Below, piece after piece: positions 15,595 through 24,246 of a stretch of DNA of 64,000 bases. A program made the position numbers and the translations under genes. Source of the stretch: Pygmaiobacter massiliensis (GTDB lineage: Bacteria; Bacillota; Clostridia; Oscillospirales; Ruminococcaceae); assembly GCF_900199435.1 (NCBI RefSeq), contig NZ_OAML01000003.1, forward strand, positions 823,166 to 887,165, in the 5' to 3' direction. A model generated the notes under the pieces. It ran no database searches and was not told the origin of the DNA. It saw only the letters and a program-made list of their open reading frames with translations. Within the stretch, counting starts at the first letter, position 1. Each line of letters opens with the position of its first letter.

Positions 15595-15993
15595 TTATTC
15601 GTGGCAGTGATGCTCGCCGCATCCATGCTCGCCGCAGGCACCCTCGTGGTGGTGTTCGCCATGGTGGTCACATTTTGCAGCCGGGTCAAATACGAGGCGG
15701 TCAGCCAGCAATGCCTGCACGGCTTCATCTGCATCGCCGGAAGCACCACCGAAAAAGCGGATGCCAGCCTGCTGCAATGCTTTTTGTGCACCGCCGCCAA
15801 TGCCGCCGCAAATCAATGTATCGACACCGAGCTTTTTCAGTACGTCTGCCAATGCACCGTGCCCACTGCCATTGGTATTTACTACGGTAGCGGTAGCTAC
15901 CGCACCGTTTTGCACATCATACACTTTAAAACGCTCGGTGTGGCCAAAATGTTGAAAAATCTGTCCGTTCTCATAGGTTACTGCAATTCTCAT
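15595..15993 (-). CDS. NifX/NafY-like dinitrogenase-cofactor-domain protein with His-rich tail
   Basis: A 132-residue protein of the dinitrogenase iron-molybdenum cofactor family, small proteins that bind iron-sulfur clusters. Start ATG 15991-15993 (MRIAVTYENG) is preceded by GGAGGAAAA. Typical sequences are FQHFGHTERFKVYDV and DTLICGGIGGGAQKALQQAGI. After residue 105 the tail is packed with His and Cys (CDHHGEHHHEGACGEHGCGEHHCHE region), a probable metal-binding extension. It forms an operon with the DUF134 gene, a common pairing in anaerobes, and does not imply nitrogen fixation. Precise function unknown. Confidence 0.87.
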   Translation of the reverse strand: MRIAVTYENGQIFQHFGHTERFKVYDVQNGAVATATVVNTNGSGHGALADVLKKLGVDTLICGGIGGGAQKALQQAGIRFFGGASGDADEAVQALLADRLVFDPAAKCDHHGEHHHEGACGEHGCGEHHCHE

Positions 15994-15994
15994 A

Positions 15995-16366
15995 TTAGTT
16001 TTCCTCCTTGTTGTCAGCCTGGCGGCAGCGATGCCGGCAACCGTGGCTGCAATTGCAATTGCTCGTGCTGCCATCGCACAGAATATATTCTCCGCCTGCG
16101 ATTTGCAGCTCTTTGCCGCGCACAAGGCATTCTGCCAATTTGGTACGCGCACTGGTATAGATAGCCTGCGCAGTTGTGCGCGCCACATTCATCTGTGCAG
16201 CGCATTGCTCCTGGTTCATTCCTTCTAAATCAATCAATCGAATTGTTTCAAATTCATCCAAAGACATGGTGATGCTAGGCAATTCGGACGTTGGCGAATG
16301 GGTAGGGCCGAAGCGTGCACAGCGCGGCATGGCACAAATACGGCGTTGCTTACAGGGCCGGGGCAT
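15995..16366 (-). CDS. DUF134 (UPF0251) HTH DNA-binding protein with Cys-rich C-terminus
   Basis: A 123-residue protein of the DUF134 family. Start 16366 (MPRPCKQRRIC) has GAGGTGAC upstream; the open frame ten codons further back lacks a site. It contains the family motif SLDEFETIRLIDLEGMNQEQCAAQM and an HTH (VARTTAQAIYTSARTKLAECL, about 60-80), then a Cys/His-rich tail CNCSHGCRHRC that may bind a metal or cluster. One base separates its stop from the NifX-like start. Repeats around its own promoter suggest autoregulation in response to metal or redox state (inference). Confidence 0.85.
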   Translation of the reverse strand: MPRPCKQRRICAMPRCARFGPTHSPTSELPSITMSLDEFETIRLIDLEGMNQEQCAAQMNVARTTAQAIYTSARTKLAECLVRGKELQIAGGEYILCDGSTSNCNCSHGCRHRCRQADNKEEN

Positions 16367-16383
16367 AGTTGTCACCTCATTTC

Positions 16384-16435
16384 TGGCATATGTCATTTAT
16401 AAGTATGAGTATAGCACTTAAATGGCATATGTCAA
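16384..16435 (-). promoter_or_regulatory. Promoter of the DUF134 operon flanked by 12-bp repeats
   Basis: On the minus strand TTGACA (16435-16430), 16-base spacer, TATACT (16413-16408). The near-palindromic TGGCATATGTCA occurs twice in direct orientation, at 16384-16395 (just downstream of the start point) and 16423-16434 (overlapping the -35). Such paired sites around a promoter are expected for a repressor. Confidence 0.7.
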
Positions 16436-16478
16436 TAACTAATACGGAATTATCTTTGCTGGCGGATAAAAACAAAAA

Positions 16479-16517
16479 GTCACCGGGCAAAGCACGTGTT
16501 TCGCTTTGCCCGGTGAC
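16479..16517 (-). terminator. Bidirectional-looking terminator of the TRAP operon
   Basis: Perfect 15-bp stem GTCACCGGGCAAAGC / GCTTTGCCCGGTGAC (16479-16493 with 16503-16517), followed on the minus strand by TTTTTG. It lies 70 bases past the TRAP permease stop. Confidence 0.88.
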
Positions 16518-16587
16518 TGTTGTGATACGCCTGAAAATCAAGAAGAAAAACGTAGATAAAGTGAGTTAGCGTATCCGGAGTGATAAA

Positions 16588-18561
16588 TTAAGCTGCCAGC
16601 GGAGTTTCTTTTCTGGCACAAACGCGCTGGAATACAATGATTGCTGCGCAAAGTGCAAGACCGATAATGCTGCTGGTGGTGTCTGCGCTGATGAGCATCA
16701 AAGCATTGATGCCAGCAATGACACGCACTACAAAATTTACTTTAGTGTAAAGGAAGCCTTCTGTTGCAACGCCAATCATAAACACGCCAACAAAAGCAGT
16801 TACACCTACCCACAGTGCGCCAAGCAGGCCAACATCGGTAAGCAGAAGGCCCTGGTTGTAAACGAACATGTAGGGCACGATGAAGCCAGCAATCGCCAGC
16901 TTTACGCTGACCCAGCCAGTTTTCATGGGGTTGCCGCCAGAGATGCCGGCTGCTGCAAAAGAAGCAAGCGCAACAGGCGGGGTGAGGTTTGCAAACATTG
17001 CAAAGTAGAAGCAGAACATGTGCGCAGCCAGATCAGGGATACCAAGCTGAATCAGTGCAGGTGCAGCAATGGTAGCGGTGATGAGGTAAGAAGGAATGCT
17101 GGGCAGACCCATACCAAGCACCATGCAGGTAATCATCGTGAAGAGCAAGGTGAGGAAAAGGCTGCTGTTGCCGATGCTGATGATTGCAGAAGCAATATTC
17201 AGCGCAAAGCCGGTGAGGCTGACAACACCAACAATGATGCCAACGCACGCGCAGCTGATCGCAACAGAAACGGTGGAGCGTGCTGCTTTTGCAAACGCAT
17301 CATAAATATCTTTCAGGCTCATGCGACTAATTGGCCGAAGTTGTGCAACGGCAATGGTCAGCAAAATGGTCCAGAAAGCGATTTTCAAAACGGTCCAGCC
17401 AGAAGCAAACATCATACCAACAAGGAAGATGATAGGGATAAGCAGATGGCCGCGCTCTTTCATAACCTGGCCAATCTGGGGCAGCTGGTCGCGGGGCAGG
17501 CCAAGCATTTTGTCTTTGGTAGCGCGCAGCTGAACCTGGAACAGAATGCCAGCATAATAAACGATAGCCGGGATGATTGCCGCTTTTACAATGACAGAAT
17601 ATTTTACACCCAGTGTTTCTGCCATAACAAAAGCCGCTGCACCCATAATGGGTGGCATCAGCTGGCCGCCGACCGAAGAGGTGGCGACAACTGCACCGGC
17701 AAATTCATCGCTGTAACGGTTCTTCTTCATCAGAGGAATGGTGAAAGCACCGGTGGTAACAACGCAGGCAACTGCCGAGCCGTTGATCATTCCGAGCAAG
17801 CCGGAAGCGATAACGCCAACTTTTGCGGGGCCGCCTTTGGTGCCGCCGGCAATCGAAGAAGCCATATCATTAAACAGTTGGCCCATGCCGCACTTATTCA
17901 TGATTTCGCCAAAGATGATGAAAAGAACGATATAAGTGGCGGCAACCTTGATGGAAGAACCATAGATGCCGTAAACGTCGGTGGTAAGGTAAGTGATGAT
18001 TTTGGACCAGGAGTATCCGCGGTGTTTGAACAGGCCGGGGATATAACGGCCATACATACCGTAGACTAAGAAGATGACACTCAAAATCGGCAATGCCAGG
18101 CCGCTAATGCGGCGGGTAGCCTCGAGCACCAGCAGCACCAAAAGAGTGCCCATAACAAGGTCCATGGTCGAAATTTTAAAGCCGGTAGAGATAAATGCAT
18201 CGTAACGGTAGAACACATAAAGCGGTTCTGCTACCGAAATGCCGACGAGAATCCAATCGTACCACGCAACTTTTTTGCGGGATGCTTTTTCATACATGGG
18301 GTAAAGAACAAAGCTTAAAATCAGAATCAAGCCTACATGGATGGCATGATGCTTCAGGTTGACCATCTGCATAAGGCGAATGCCGGATGCATAGGCGAGA
18401 TGATACATGGTAAACAAAAAGCAGAAAAATGTCAGGCTTCTTGCGAGTGTCTGGTTCGAGAGGGTGCGTACGCGGGCGGATTTCTCGTGCTTTTCCAGAA
18501 CAGCCTGTTCTTTTGCTTCGCTTATTTCACCGCAAACAGCGGTTTTCAATTCTTCAGCCAA
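16588..18561 (-). CDS. TRAP transporter fused permease (4TM-12TM, TAXI type)
   Basis: A 657-residue membrane protein in which the small DctQ-like and large DctM-like subunits are fused, as usual for TAXI-TRAP systems. I start it at TTG 18559-18561 because AAAGGAGG lies 8 bases upstream; an ATG 13 codons earlier has no ribosome binding site. About 16-18 hydrophobic segments are visible. Family sequences include GMINGSAVACVVTTGAF (about 260), SVGGQLMPPIMGAAAFVMAE (about 300), and GMGLPSIPSYLITATIAAPAL (about 500). It imports the ligand of the binding protein encoded at 19135, using an ion gradient. Overlaps the DUF1850 gene by 8 bases. Confidence 0.92.
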   Translation of the reverse strand: MAEELKTAVCGEISEAKEQAVLEKHEKSARVRTLSNQTLARSLTFFCFLFTMYHLAYASGIRLMQMVNLKHHAIHVGLILILSFVLYPMYEKASRKKVAWYDWILVGISVAEPLYVFYRYDAFISTGFKISTMDLVMGTLLVLLVLEATRRISGLALPILSVIFLVYGMYGRYIPGLFKHRGYSWSKIITYLTTDVYGIYGSSIKVAATYIVLFIIFGEIMNKCGMGQLFNDMASSIAGGTKGGPAKVGVIASGLLGMINGSAVACVVTTGAFTIPLMKKNRYSDEFAGAVVATSSVGGQLMPPIMGAAAFVMAETLGVKYSVIVKAAIIPAIVYYAGILFQVQLRATKDKMLGLPRDQLPQIGQVMKERGHLLIPIIFLVGMMFASGWTVLKIAFWTILLTIAVAQLRPISRMSLKDIYDAFAKAARSTVSVAISCACVGIIVGVVSLTGFALNIASAIISIGNSSLFLTLLFTMITCMVLGMGLPSIPSYLITATIAAPALIQLGIPDLAAHMFCFYFAMFANLTPPVALASFAAAGISGGNPMKTGWVSVKLAIAGFIVPYMFVYNQGLLLTDVGLLGALWVGVTAFVGVFMIGVATEGFLYTKVNFVVRVIAGINALMLISADTTSSIIGLALCAAIIVFQRVCARKETPLAA

Positions 18562-19048
18562 AGCGAAACCTCCTTTGTAAAATGACTTCGCACTGCACAA
18601 AACTGTGGTGCGGCAGGTCGGAAAAATTTAAAACGGATACACCGTTAATCGAAAGGTCTTTCATATTTGTGCTCGAGGTAATCCAGTTAAAGCGCTCAAA
18701 TACCGTATTGATATTATCCATGTGGACAAGGCCGTCTTCTCCCACATAGGTGGGGACGTCCATCTCTGCCGGTATGCCAGCGCCGTAGCCGGCTACTTCA
18801 ATGCGGCTCAGGTTAAACTGTAAGTCTGGGGTAACCAGGTAGTATTCGTTCCAGGGGATGTGCTCGAAGGAATGAGTAAGCCGCACTGCAATTTCATCGC
18901 CCGGTGTTACAGGCGTTTTGAGAATGGTATCTCCGGTTTTTTGATACGCCACCTGTAAGCAGGGCTGTAACGGAAACAGCAGCAGGCCCAACACAAAAAC
19001 AAGAGCACATGCCTCTGTGAGCGAAATTGCGTAAAGCCATTTTTTCAT
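18554..19048 (-). CDS. DUF1850 domain protein of the TAXI-TRAP operon
   Basis: A 164-residue protein, start ATG 19048 (MKKWLYAISLTEA), with one N-terminal membrane segment (about 5-30) and an extracytoplasmic domain. It carries the DUF1850 features TRLTHSFEHIPWNEYY-like (here AVRLTHSFEHIPWNEYYLV) and EVAGYGAGIP. DUF1850 proteins are found almost only between TAXI binding proteins and fused TRAP permeases; their role is unknown, possibly an accessory subunit. The gene is the second of three in the leftward operon. Confidence 0.88.
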   Translation of the reverse strand: MKKWLYAISLTEACALVFVLGLLLFPLQPCLQVAYQKTGDTILKTPVTPGDEIAVRLTHSFEHIPWNEYYLVTPDLQFNLSRIEVAGYGAGIPAEMDVPTYVGEDGLVHMDNINTVFERFNWITSSTNMKDLSINGVSVLNFSDLPHHSFVQCEVILQRRFRFG

Positions 19049-19086
19049 GGAACTACAGCACCCCGTTCTCCTGTGCCCAACCAAAA

Positions 19087-19116
19087 CAGGGCGGAACCCC
19101 TGCGGGTTCCGCTCTG
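19087..19116 (-). promoter_or_regulatory. Intercistronic hairpin after the TAXI binding-protein gene
   Basis: CAGGGCGGAACCC pairs with GGGTTCCGCTCTG (one wobble), 18 bases past the binding-protein stop and before DUF1850. Same position as the hairpins after the other binding-protein genes. Confidence 0.7.
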
Positions 19117-19134
19117 CCGGATGATGGGGCCTCG

Positions 19135-20178
19135 TTATTTAACAAAGCCTTTTTCTTTCCAGAAGGCTTCTGCACCAGCGTGCAGGGGAATAGCAAGATC
19201 TTCAACGCCAACATCGAGAGAGATGTTTTTGTTTGCAGCGTTGTGAGATGCTTTGATGGTGTCGATATTCTCAAAGATACCGGTCAGCATGTCATAAACC
19301 TGGTTGTCGGGGAGGTCTGCATTGCAAACGAGGATGTTGTAAACGAAAACGCCCTGTACGTCCTCTTTATTGTTATAGGTGTCTGCCGGAATGACAGTGG
19401 GTGCGTAGAACGGGTATTTCTCAACAAGGGTGTCACGGCCTGCACCGTCGATGGGCACAATGACCATATCGTAGCTGGTAGCAAGCTCAGTAACGGTGGA
19501 GTTGGGAAGGCCGGAGGTGACGAAAACTGCGTCGCACTGGCCGTTTTTCATGTTATCGATTGCTTCGCCGTAAGCGAGGTAATCGGGGGTGAAGTCGCTG
19601 TAGCTCATGCCGTAAGCCTCGACGATCATGCGAGCATTCAGCTCAACGCCGGAGTTTGCAGCGCCAACACCAACGCGTTTGCCTTTCAGGTCTTCAACGC
19701 TTTTGATGCCGGTATTTGCGGTGGTGACCAGCTGGACGTAGTTCGGCCACAGACGCATTACAGCGCGCAGATCTTTTGCGGGCTCTTTGCCGTCGTAAGC
19801 GCCGAAGCCTTCGTATGCCTGCATCACAGAATCCTGCATGGCGATAGCAATTTCAGCGTCGCCGTCGAGGATGAGCTGGATGTTCTCAGCAGAAGCAGCG
19901 GTAGCCTGTGCGGTGGTTGTATAGCCCCAATCAGAAAGTGCGGTGGCAAATGCGCCGCCGATGGGGAAGTAGATGCCGGATGTCGGGCCGGTTGCCACGG
20001 TGATAAAGGAGTCTGCACGCTCTTTGTCTGTAAGCAAAGATGTGCCTGCACCGGAAACGGTGGAAGATGCAGTGCCGGAAGAAGTGGCAGGAGCAGCCGA
20101 AGAAGCGGAAGAACCGCCGCAGGCGACCAGGCTCAAAGACAGTGCCGCTGCCATGAGCAATGCGAGTGCTTTTTTCAT
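19135..20178 (-). CDS. TAXI-family TRAP solute-binding lipoprotein
   Basis: A 347-residue receptor. Start ATG 20178 (MKKALALLMA); lipobox LVAC (Cys20), then a Ser/Ala/Gly linker. TAXI hallmarks are VATGPTSGIYFPIGGAFAT (about 65-83), the conserved GPTxGxYxPxGG motif, and GKRVGVGAANSGVELNARMI (about 165-185). These proteins commonly bind glutamate, alpha-ketoglutarate or related carboxylates, but specificity is not readable. First gene of the leftward TRAP operon, divergent from the LytS/LytTR pair that may control it. Confidence 0.92.
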   Translation of the reverse strand: MKKALALLMAAALSLSLVACGGSSASSAAPATSSGTASSTVSGAGTSLLTDKERADSFITVATGPTSGIYFPIGGAFATALSDWGYTTTAQATAASAENIQLILDGDAEIAIAMQDSVMQAYEGFGAYDGKEPAKDLRAVMRLWPNYVQLVTTANTGIKSVEDLKGKRVGVGAANSGVELNARMIVEAYGMSYSDFTPDYLAYGEAIDNMKNGQCDAVFVTSGLPNSTVTELATSYDMVIVPIDGAGRDTLVEKYPFYAPTVIPADTYNNKEDVQGVFVYNILVCNADLPDNQVYDMLTGIFENIDTIKASHNAANKNISLDVGVEDLAIPLHAGAEAFWKEKGFVK

Positions 20179-20242
20179 AAGTACTTGTTCCTTTCTTTCT
20201 ACCAAAATAATTTTACTAAGGCAAAATTGATATACCGCAAAA

Positions 20243-20344
20243 ATTTTCAGTGGGAATACTGAAAATCAAATATGTCAATTTGCCCAAAACCGAGCATTTG
20301 AAATGCATGAGTTTGGTTATAATTATTAACAATTTCTTAACAAT
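20243..20344. promoter_or_regulatory. Divergent control region: inverted repeat and LytTR-like direct repeats
   Basis: The 349-base gap 20179-20527 between the TRAP operon and the sensor kinase gene has two notable elements. A perfect inverted repeat ATTTTCAGT / ACTGAAAAT (20243-20251 with 20258-20266) lies in the TRAP leader. The octamer TTAACAAT is repeated at 20326-20333 and 20337-20344, an 11-base period typical of direct-repeat sites for LytTR regulators. A minus-strand TTGACA (20348-20343) overlaps the second copy. The rest is AT-rich with no gene. Confidence 0.5.
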
Positions 20345-20527
20345 GTCAACGAAAACTGCGTGTATGGTTAATTAAGACGCGCGAACAGTTGTGAAAAAAG
20401 CATGAATAGAATATAGACAAAACGAGAAAAAAGAGTGTTTTTGTCAAAAAAGTGTCTTGATTTTGCCAAGATTTTACCTTATTCTTAAAAATATAATTAC
20501 AAATTGGAAGAAATGCGGGGAACAAGT

Positions 20528-22222
20528 ATGTCAGATAGTCTATTGGCCTCTTTATTTTTGAACATTAGCTTATTGCTCTGTGCTTCCGCATTCCTTACAG
20601 AGTTTAAATCTACCCGTAAAGTGGTGCAAAATCGAGAAAACGACCTAGGTTGCCAGATTATTATCGGGCTATTGTTTGGCGTCATGGCCTGCCTTTCTAC
20701 CTATTTTGGCGTAGATGTGCAGGGCGCTATTGTAAATACGCGTGTAGTTAGCGTCGCCGGTGCGGGGCTGATTGCCGGGCCGGTAGGTGGATTGATTGCA
20801 GGCGGCATTGGTGGACTTCATCGTTACCTTTACAACCAGAGCAGCTTTACCTCGCTGGCCTGCGGTGTCGGTACTGTTTGGTTCGGCGTAGTAGGTGCGG
20901 TGGCACAGCATTATTACAGCAAAACACGCCATCGAAAAATCTATCTTGTAGCGGTAACCATTATAGGCGAGCTGTTTCAGGTGTTTTGGCTGTTGCTGCT
21001 GGCGCGCCCGCTTTCCGCTGTAATCGAGCTGGAAAAAGTCATTCTTTTACCCAAAATCCTCGTCAACTCGGTGGGCATGGTGTTGATGTTTGAAACATTT
21101 AATCGGTTGCGGCAAAACCATACCGATGAACTGGTGCAGTACCAAACCCGCGCGCTATATATTGCAGACCAATGCCTGCCCTATTTAAGAGAAGGGCTGC
21201 ATAACCACGAAAATCTTTCGGTCGTTTCGGACATTGTGCGCAACAACACAACAGGTTACCATGTGCTGCTTACCGACTGCACCACTGTTCTTGCATACAG
21301 CGGTGCAGAAATTTTGGAAGGGCTGCCACCCAGTGTGATGGAATGCCTCAAGACCGGGGCACCGCAGATAGATTTGCATCCTAAAAAAGTCGAAGTAAAA
21401 CAGCTGCCACGCTGCGCAGCAGAAGGTTTTATTACGATGCCGTTGAGAGCAGGCGAAGCAGTGATTGGAACCATGACGCTTTTACCGGATGCGGGCAGTC
21501 CACTTGCAGCTGAAAGCGATGTACATTTTGCGACTACCCTCGCCAAGTTCTTCTCTACTATCCTAGAGCTGAACAATGTGGATTATCAAATTAAACTGCG
21601 TCACCAAGCAGAATTTCGCGCATTTCAGGCGCAGATTAACCCACATTTTTTCTATAATACGTTAAACACGATTTCCGCTTTTTGCCGCACCAAACCCGAC
21701 GAGGCGCGCCGGTTGCTTTGCACCCTTGCAGATTATTACCGGCATACTTTAAGCGTCAACGAAGAGTTTGTGACGCTCGCCAGCGAACTGAAAAATGTGC
21801 AGAATTACTTAATCATCACCCGCGCACGGTTTGAGGACGCCATCCATCTAAGCTGTGAGTGGCCGCCTGAAGCAGAAGAGTTTCGGCTGCCGCCGCTGAT
21901 TATCCAGCCGCTTGTGGAAAACGCCGTACGGCATGGCGGCACAACGGTAACCGATCGGCGCATCCATATCCGCATTTGGCCGGAAAATGATCGCATGTGG
22001 TTTTCCATCCGTGATGAAGGGCATGGATTCCCACCCGAAGTATTAAAAGACTTGAATGACCCGGAGAATAAGAGATATTCCGGACTTTTTAATGTGTCTA
22101 AACGTTTGCTTAGCGAATATGGTTCTGAAAGCCGCCTGCGGGTGGAAAGTACACCAAACGGTTCGACCGTAAAATTTTCACTGCCCATAGAAACGGAACG
22201 CGAAAGGGGAGCACCCGCATGA
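20528..22222 (+). CDS. LytS-family sensor histidine kinase (5TMR-LYT)
   Basis: A 564-residue membrane kinase. ATG 20528 (MSDSLLASLF) is preferred because GGGGAA precedes it; TTG 20504 and ATG 20513 lack a site. Residues 1-190 form the 5TMR-LYT ligand-sensing membrane domain (NTRVVSVAGAGLIAGPVGGLIAGGIGG), residues 215-345 a GAF-like domain, then a His_kinase domain with His373 in AQINPHFFYNTLNTI, and a HATPase with the N-box LVENAVRHG. It phosphorylates the LytTR regulator encoded next, with which it overlaps by 4 bases. Related systems sense small carboxylates such as pyruvate; the divergent TRAP operon is its likely target. Confidence 0.92.
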   Translation: MSDSLLASLFLNISLLLCASAFLTEFKSTRKVVQNRENDLGCQIIIGLLFGVMACLSTYFGVDVQGAIVNTRVVSVAGAGLIAGPVGGLIAGGIGGLHRYLYNQSSFTSLACGVGTVWFGVVGAVAQHYYSKTRHRKIYLVAVTIIGELFQVFWLLLLARPLSAVIELEKVILLPKILVNSVGMVLMFETFNRLRQNHTDELVQYQTRALYIADQCLPYLREGLHNHENLSVVSDIVRNNTTGYHVLLTDCTTVLAYSGAEILEGLPPSVMECLKTGAPQIDLHPKKVEVKQLPRCAAEGFITMPLRAGEAVIGTMTLLPDAGSPLAAESDVHFATTLAKFFSTILELNNVDYQIKLRHQAEFRAFQAQINPHFFYNTLNTISAFCRTKPDEARRLLCTLADYYRHTLSVNEEFVTLASELKNVQNYLIITRARFEDAIHLSCEWPPEAEEFRLPPLIIQPLVENAVRHGGTTVTDRRIHIRIWPENDRMWFSIRDEGHGFPPEVLKDLNDPENKRYSGLFNVSKRLLSEYGSESRLRVESTPNGSTVKFSLPIETERERGAPA

Positions 22223-22938
22223 AAATTGCAGTCATTGACGACGAGAGATACGCGCGCGACGAGCTGATTCATCAAATCAAGGAAATCATGCCCGACGCTT
22301 CTGTTTTTGAAGCGTCATCCGGTGTGGAAGCAGTGGAGCTCATTGAGCAGCAAAAGCTGGATATTCTGTTTGTGGATATTCACCTTTGCGATATGCTGGG
22401 TACAACGATTGCCTCGCTGGCCAGGCGGCTGCTGCCGGAATCCCGCATCATTTTTGCAACAGCATTTGCAGAGTACGGCGTGCAGGCCTTTGAGCTGGGC
22501 GTCGACAACTATCTGCTTAAGCCTTTTGCCCCCGACCGTGTGCGCCAGGTGTTAACCCTGTGCCAAACAGCGCGCACCTTAACACCCGCGCCCAAAGAGC
22601 CGCTGCCTAAAATTGCAGTGCTGGTAAACCGGCGAACGGTGCTGCTAAATTTGGAAGACATTGTTTATATTGAAACCAGTGGAACCGGCCACCAATGCGT
22701 GCTTTACACCAAAGAAAAAACCTATACTACCACGTCTTCTTTGGGTGAATATGAGGCGCGTCTAAAATCGCAAGGCTTTTTTCGAATCCACAAAACCTGC
22801 CTTGTCCAGCTAAGGCTGATTCAAGATATTTTCAGCTGGACCAATAACGGCTACGCCCTGCATATGCAAGGCTTTGATTGCATTTTGCCGATTGGACGCA
22901 ACCGTGTGAAAGAACTGCGCCAAAGACTGCATTTATGA
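22219..22938 (+). CDS. LytTR-family response regulator
   Basis: A 239-residue regulator. The receiver domain (1-120) has acidic pocket Asp7/Asp8, phosphorylation site Asp53 in FVDIHL and Lys in LLKPF. The LytTR DNA-binding domain (130-237) includes EDIVYIETSGTGHQ and FFRIHKTCLVQLRLI. Such regulators bind two direct repeats about one or two helical turns apart; a TTAACAAT pair exists in the intergenic region upstream of its kinase. ATGA overlap with the kinase gene. Confidence 0.93.
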   Translation: MKIAVIDDERYARDELIHQIKEIMPDASVFEASSGVEAVELIEQQKLDILFVDIHLCDMLGTTIASLARRLLPESRIIFATAFAEYGVQAFELGVDNYLLKPFAPDRVRQVLTLCQTARTLTPAPKEPLPKIAVLVNRRTVLLNLEDIVYIETSGTGHQCVLYTKEKTYTTTSSLGEYEARLKSQGFFRIHKTCLVQLRLIQDIFSWTNNGYALHMQGFDCILPIGRNRVKELRQRLHL

Positions 22939-22977
22939 CCTGCATTTAGCGATAGCTACGCGGAGTATACATATAAT

Positions 22978-23026
22978 GAACCACCTGCCAAACCCTGCAA
23001 ATGGTCCCGGCGGGTGGTTCTTTTTT
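22978..23026 (+). terminator. Terminator after the LytTR gene
   Basis: GAACCACCTGCC (22978-22989) pairs with GGCGGGTGGTTC (23009-23020) with one mismatch/wobble, then TTTTTT. Beyond it, to 23217, only an AT-rich promoter region for the next operon with a TATACT box near 23157. Confidence 0.85.
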
Positions 23027-23217
23027 AGAAAAGTTATGTGCTAAATAAATTGAAAATCTTATTGTTCAAATGTGGCGTTTTTCATGAGAGAACACTCTTG
23101 ATTATTCCTTAAGATATCTTGTGAAAATGAGGCGTGACTTGCTTTTTTTGCTATGCTATACTAAACAAAAATGGATAAATATTCCACATCATGTACTTCG
23201 TAAAGGGGGCGCAGAAA

Positions 23218-24246
23218 ATGTCTTTTTTGAAGCGTATCGGGGCAGCAATGCTCTGCACTGTTTTTGTCTTTACGGGGTGCAGTGCCTCAAGTAGTAAGGG
23301 GCAAAACTGCGCGGTGCAGCCAGAACAGCAGCTTGTGCTGTACACCAGCCACCCAGAAGAGATTTACGAGCCGTTTATACGAGAGTTTGAGGAACGAACC
23401 GGTGTTTGGGTAAGGGTAATAAGCGGCGGCACGCAGGAGTTGCTGGATCGCATTCAGCAAGAAAAAGACGCCCCTGCGGCAGACGTGATGTTTGGCGGCG
23501 GCGTAGAATCTTTAGAGGGGTGCAGTGCCTGCTTTACCAGTTACCATAGCGGCGAATCGGATGCTGCGACAATAGCTGCAATTTCTGATCCGCGTGACCG
23601 CTGGACCAGCTTTTCAGCGCTGCCTCTCGTCATCATTTATAATACAAAGCTGGTGAGCGAGCGGGATGCTCCAACCACATGGTCGAGCTTGTTGGATTCA
23701 AAGTGGCAGGGGCGCATTGCTTTTGCGGATCCGCAGGTTTCCGGGTCCTGCTACACTGCGCTGGCAACGGCTGTGCAGCTGTACGGCACAGAATATTTGC
23801 CTGATTTTGCCCGCAACCTGAAAGGTCGCTGTTTGCAGGAATCCCGAGAGATTGCACCACGGGTAGCAGATGGAAGCTATTCGGTTGGTGTGACACTGGA
23901 GAGTAATGCGCTGCAAACGATTGCCGAGGGCGCGGATATTGCCTACCTTTATCCGGAAGACGGTACCAGCGCAGTGCCGGACGGCGTTGCAGTGCTGGCC
24001 GGGGCGCCCCACCCGGAGAATGCGCGACAATTTGTAGATTTTGTGCTGGGCCGAGATGCACAGGCATACCTTGCGGGGGAGCTGCACCGCCACGCCGTGC
24101 GTGAAGGACTTTCACCCAAAGGGGTGCAAAAGCTGGAGAATATTCCGCTGATGGAATATGACGTAAAGTGGGCGGCCAAAGAAAAAAGCTCTCTTTTGGC
24201 ACTGTGGACGAAAGAATTTGCTCCCGCCGAGGAGGACAGAAAATGA
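23218..24246 (+). CDS. Binding-protein-like sensory lipoprotein (FbpA/AfuA/PgtC type)
   Basis: A 342-residue SBP family-1/8 protein. Start ATG 23218 (MSFLKRIGAAM) follows AAAGGGGGCG. Lipobox FTGC (Cys21). LVLYTSHPEEIYEPFI, DVMFGGGVESLEG and YLYPEDGTSAVPDGVAVL are shared in type with the binding protein at 31666. Instead of transporter genes it is followed by a sensor kinase (ATGA overlap) and a response regulator, like Salmonella PgtC with PgtB and PgtA. I therefore read it as an extracellular co-receptor for the kinase that detects the same ligand as the transporter at 28.8-32.7 kb. The Tyr-Tyr iron ligands of true ferric-binding proteins are not visible. Confidence 0.82.
   Translation: MSFLKRIGAAMLCTVFVFTGCSASSSKGQNCAVQPEQQLVLYTSHPEEIYEPFIREFEERTGVWVRVISGGTQELLDRIQQEKDAPAADVMFGGGVESLEGCSACFTSYHSGESDAATIAAISDPRDRWTSFSALPLVIIYNTKLVSERDAPTTWSSLLDSKWQGRIAFADPQVSGSCYTALATAVQLYGTEYLPDFARNLKGRCLQESREIAPRVADGSYSVGVTLESNALQTIAEGADIAYLYPEDGTSAVPDGVAVLAGAPHPENARQFVDFVLGRDAQAYLAGELHRHAVREGLSPKGVQKLENIPLMEYDVKWAAKEKSSLLALWTKEFAPAEEDRK

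Noticed and set aside
15595-16366. Nitrogen-fixation genes
   Set aside because: The NifX-like domain and DUF134 occur widely in non-diazotrophic anaerobes; no nifHDK or nifB-like gene is present.
17020-18069. Plus-strand ORF of 349 codons opposite the TRAP permease
   Set aside because: Asn/His/Gly/Asp-rich translation typical of a complementary strand of a hydrophobic gene; no start signal.
19027-20262. Plus-strand ORF of 411 codons opposite the TAXI binding protein
   Set aside because: Shadow of a well-supported gene on the other strand; Cys/Gly-rich and without domain.
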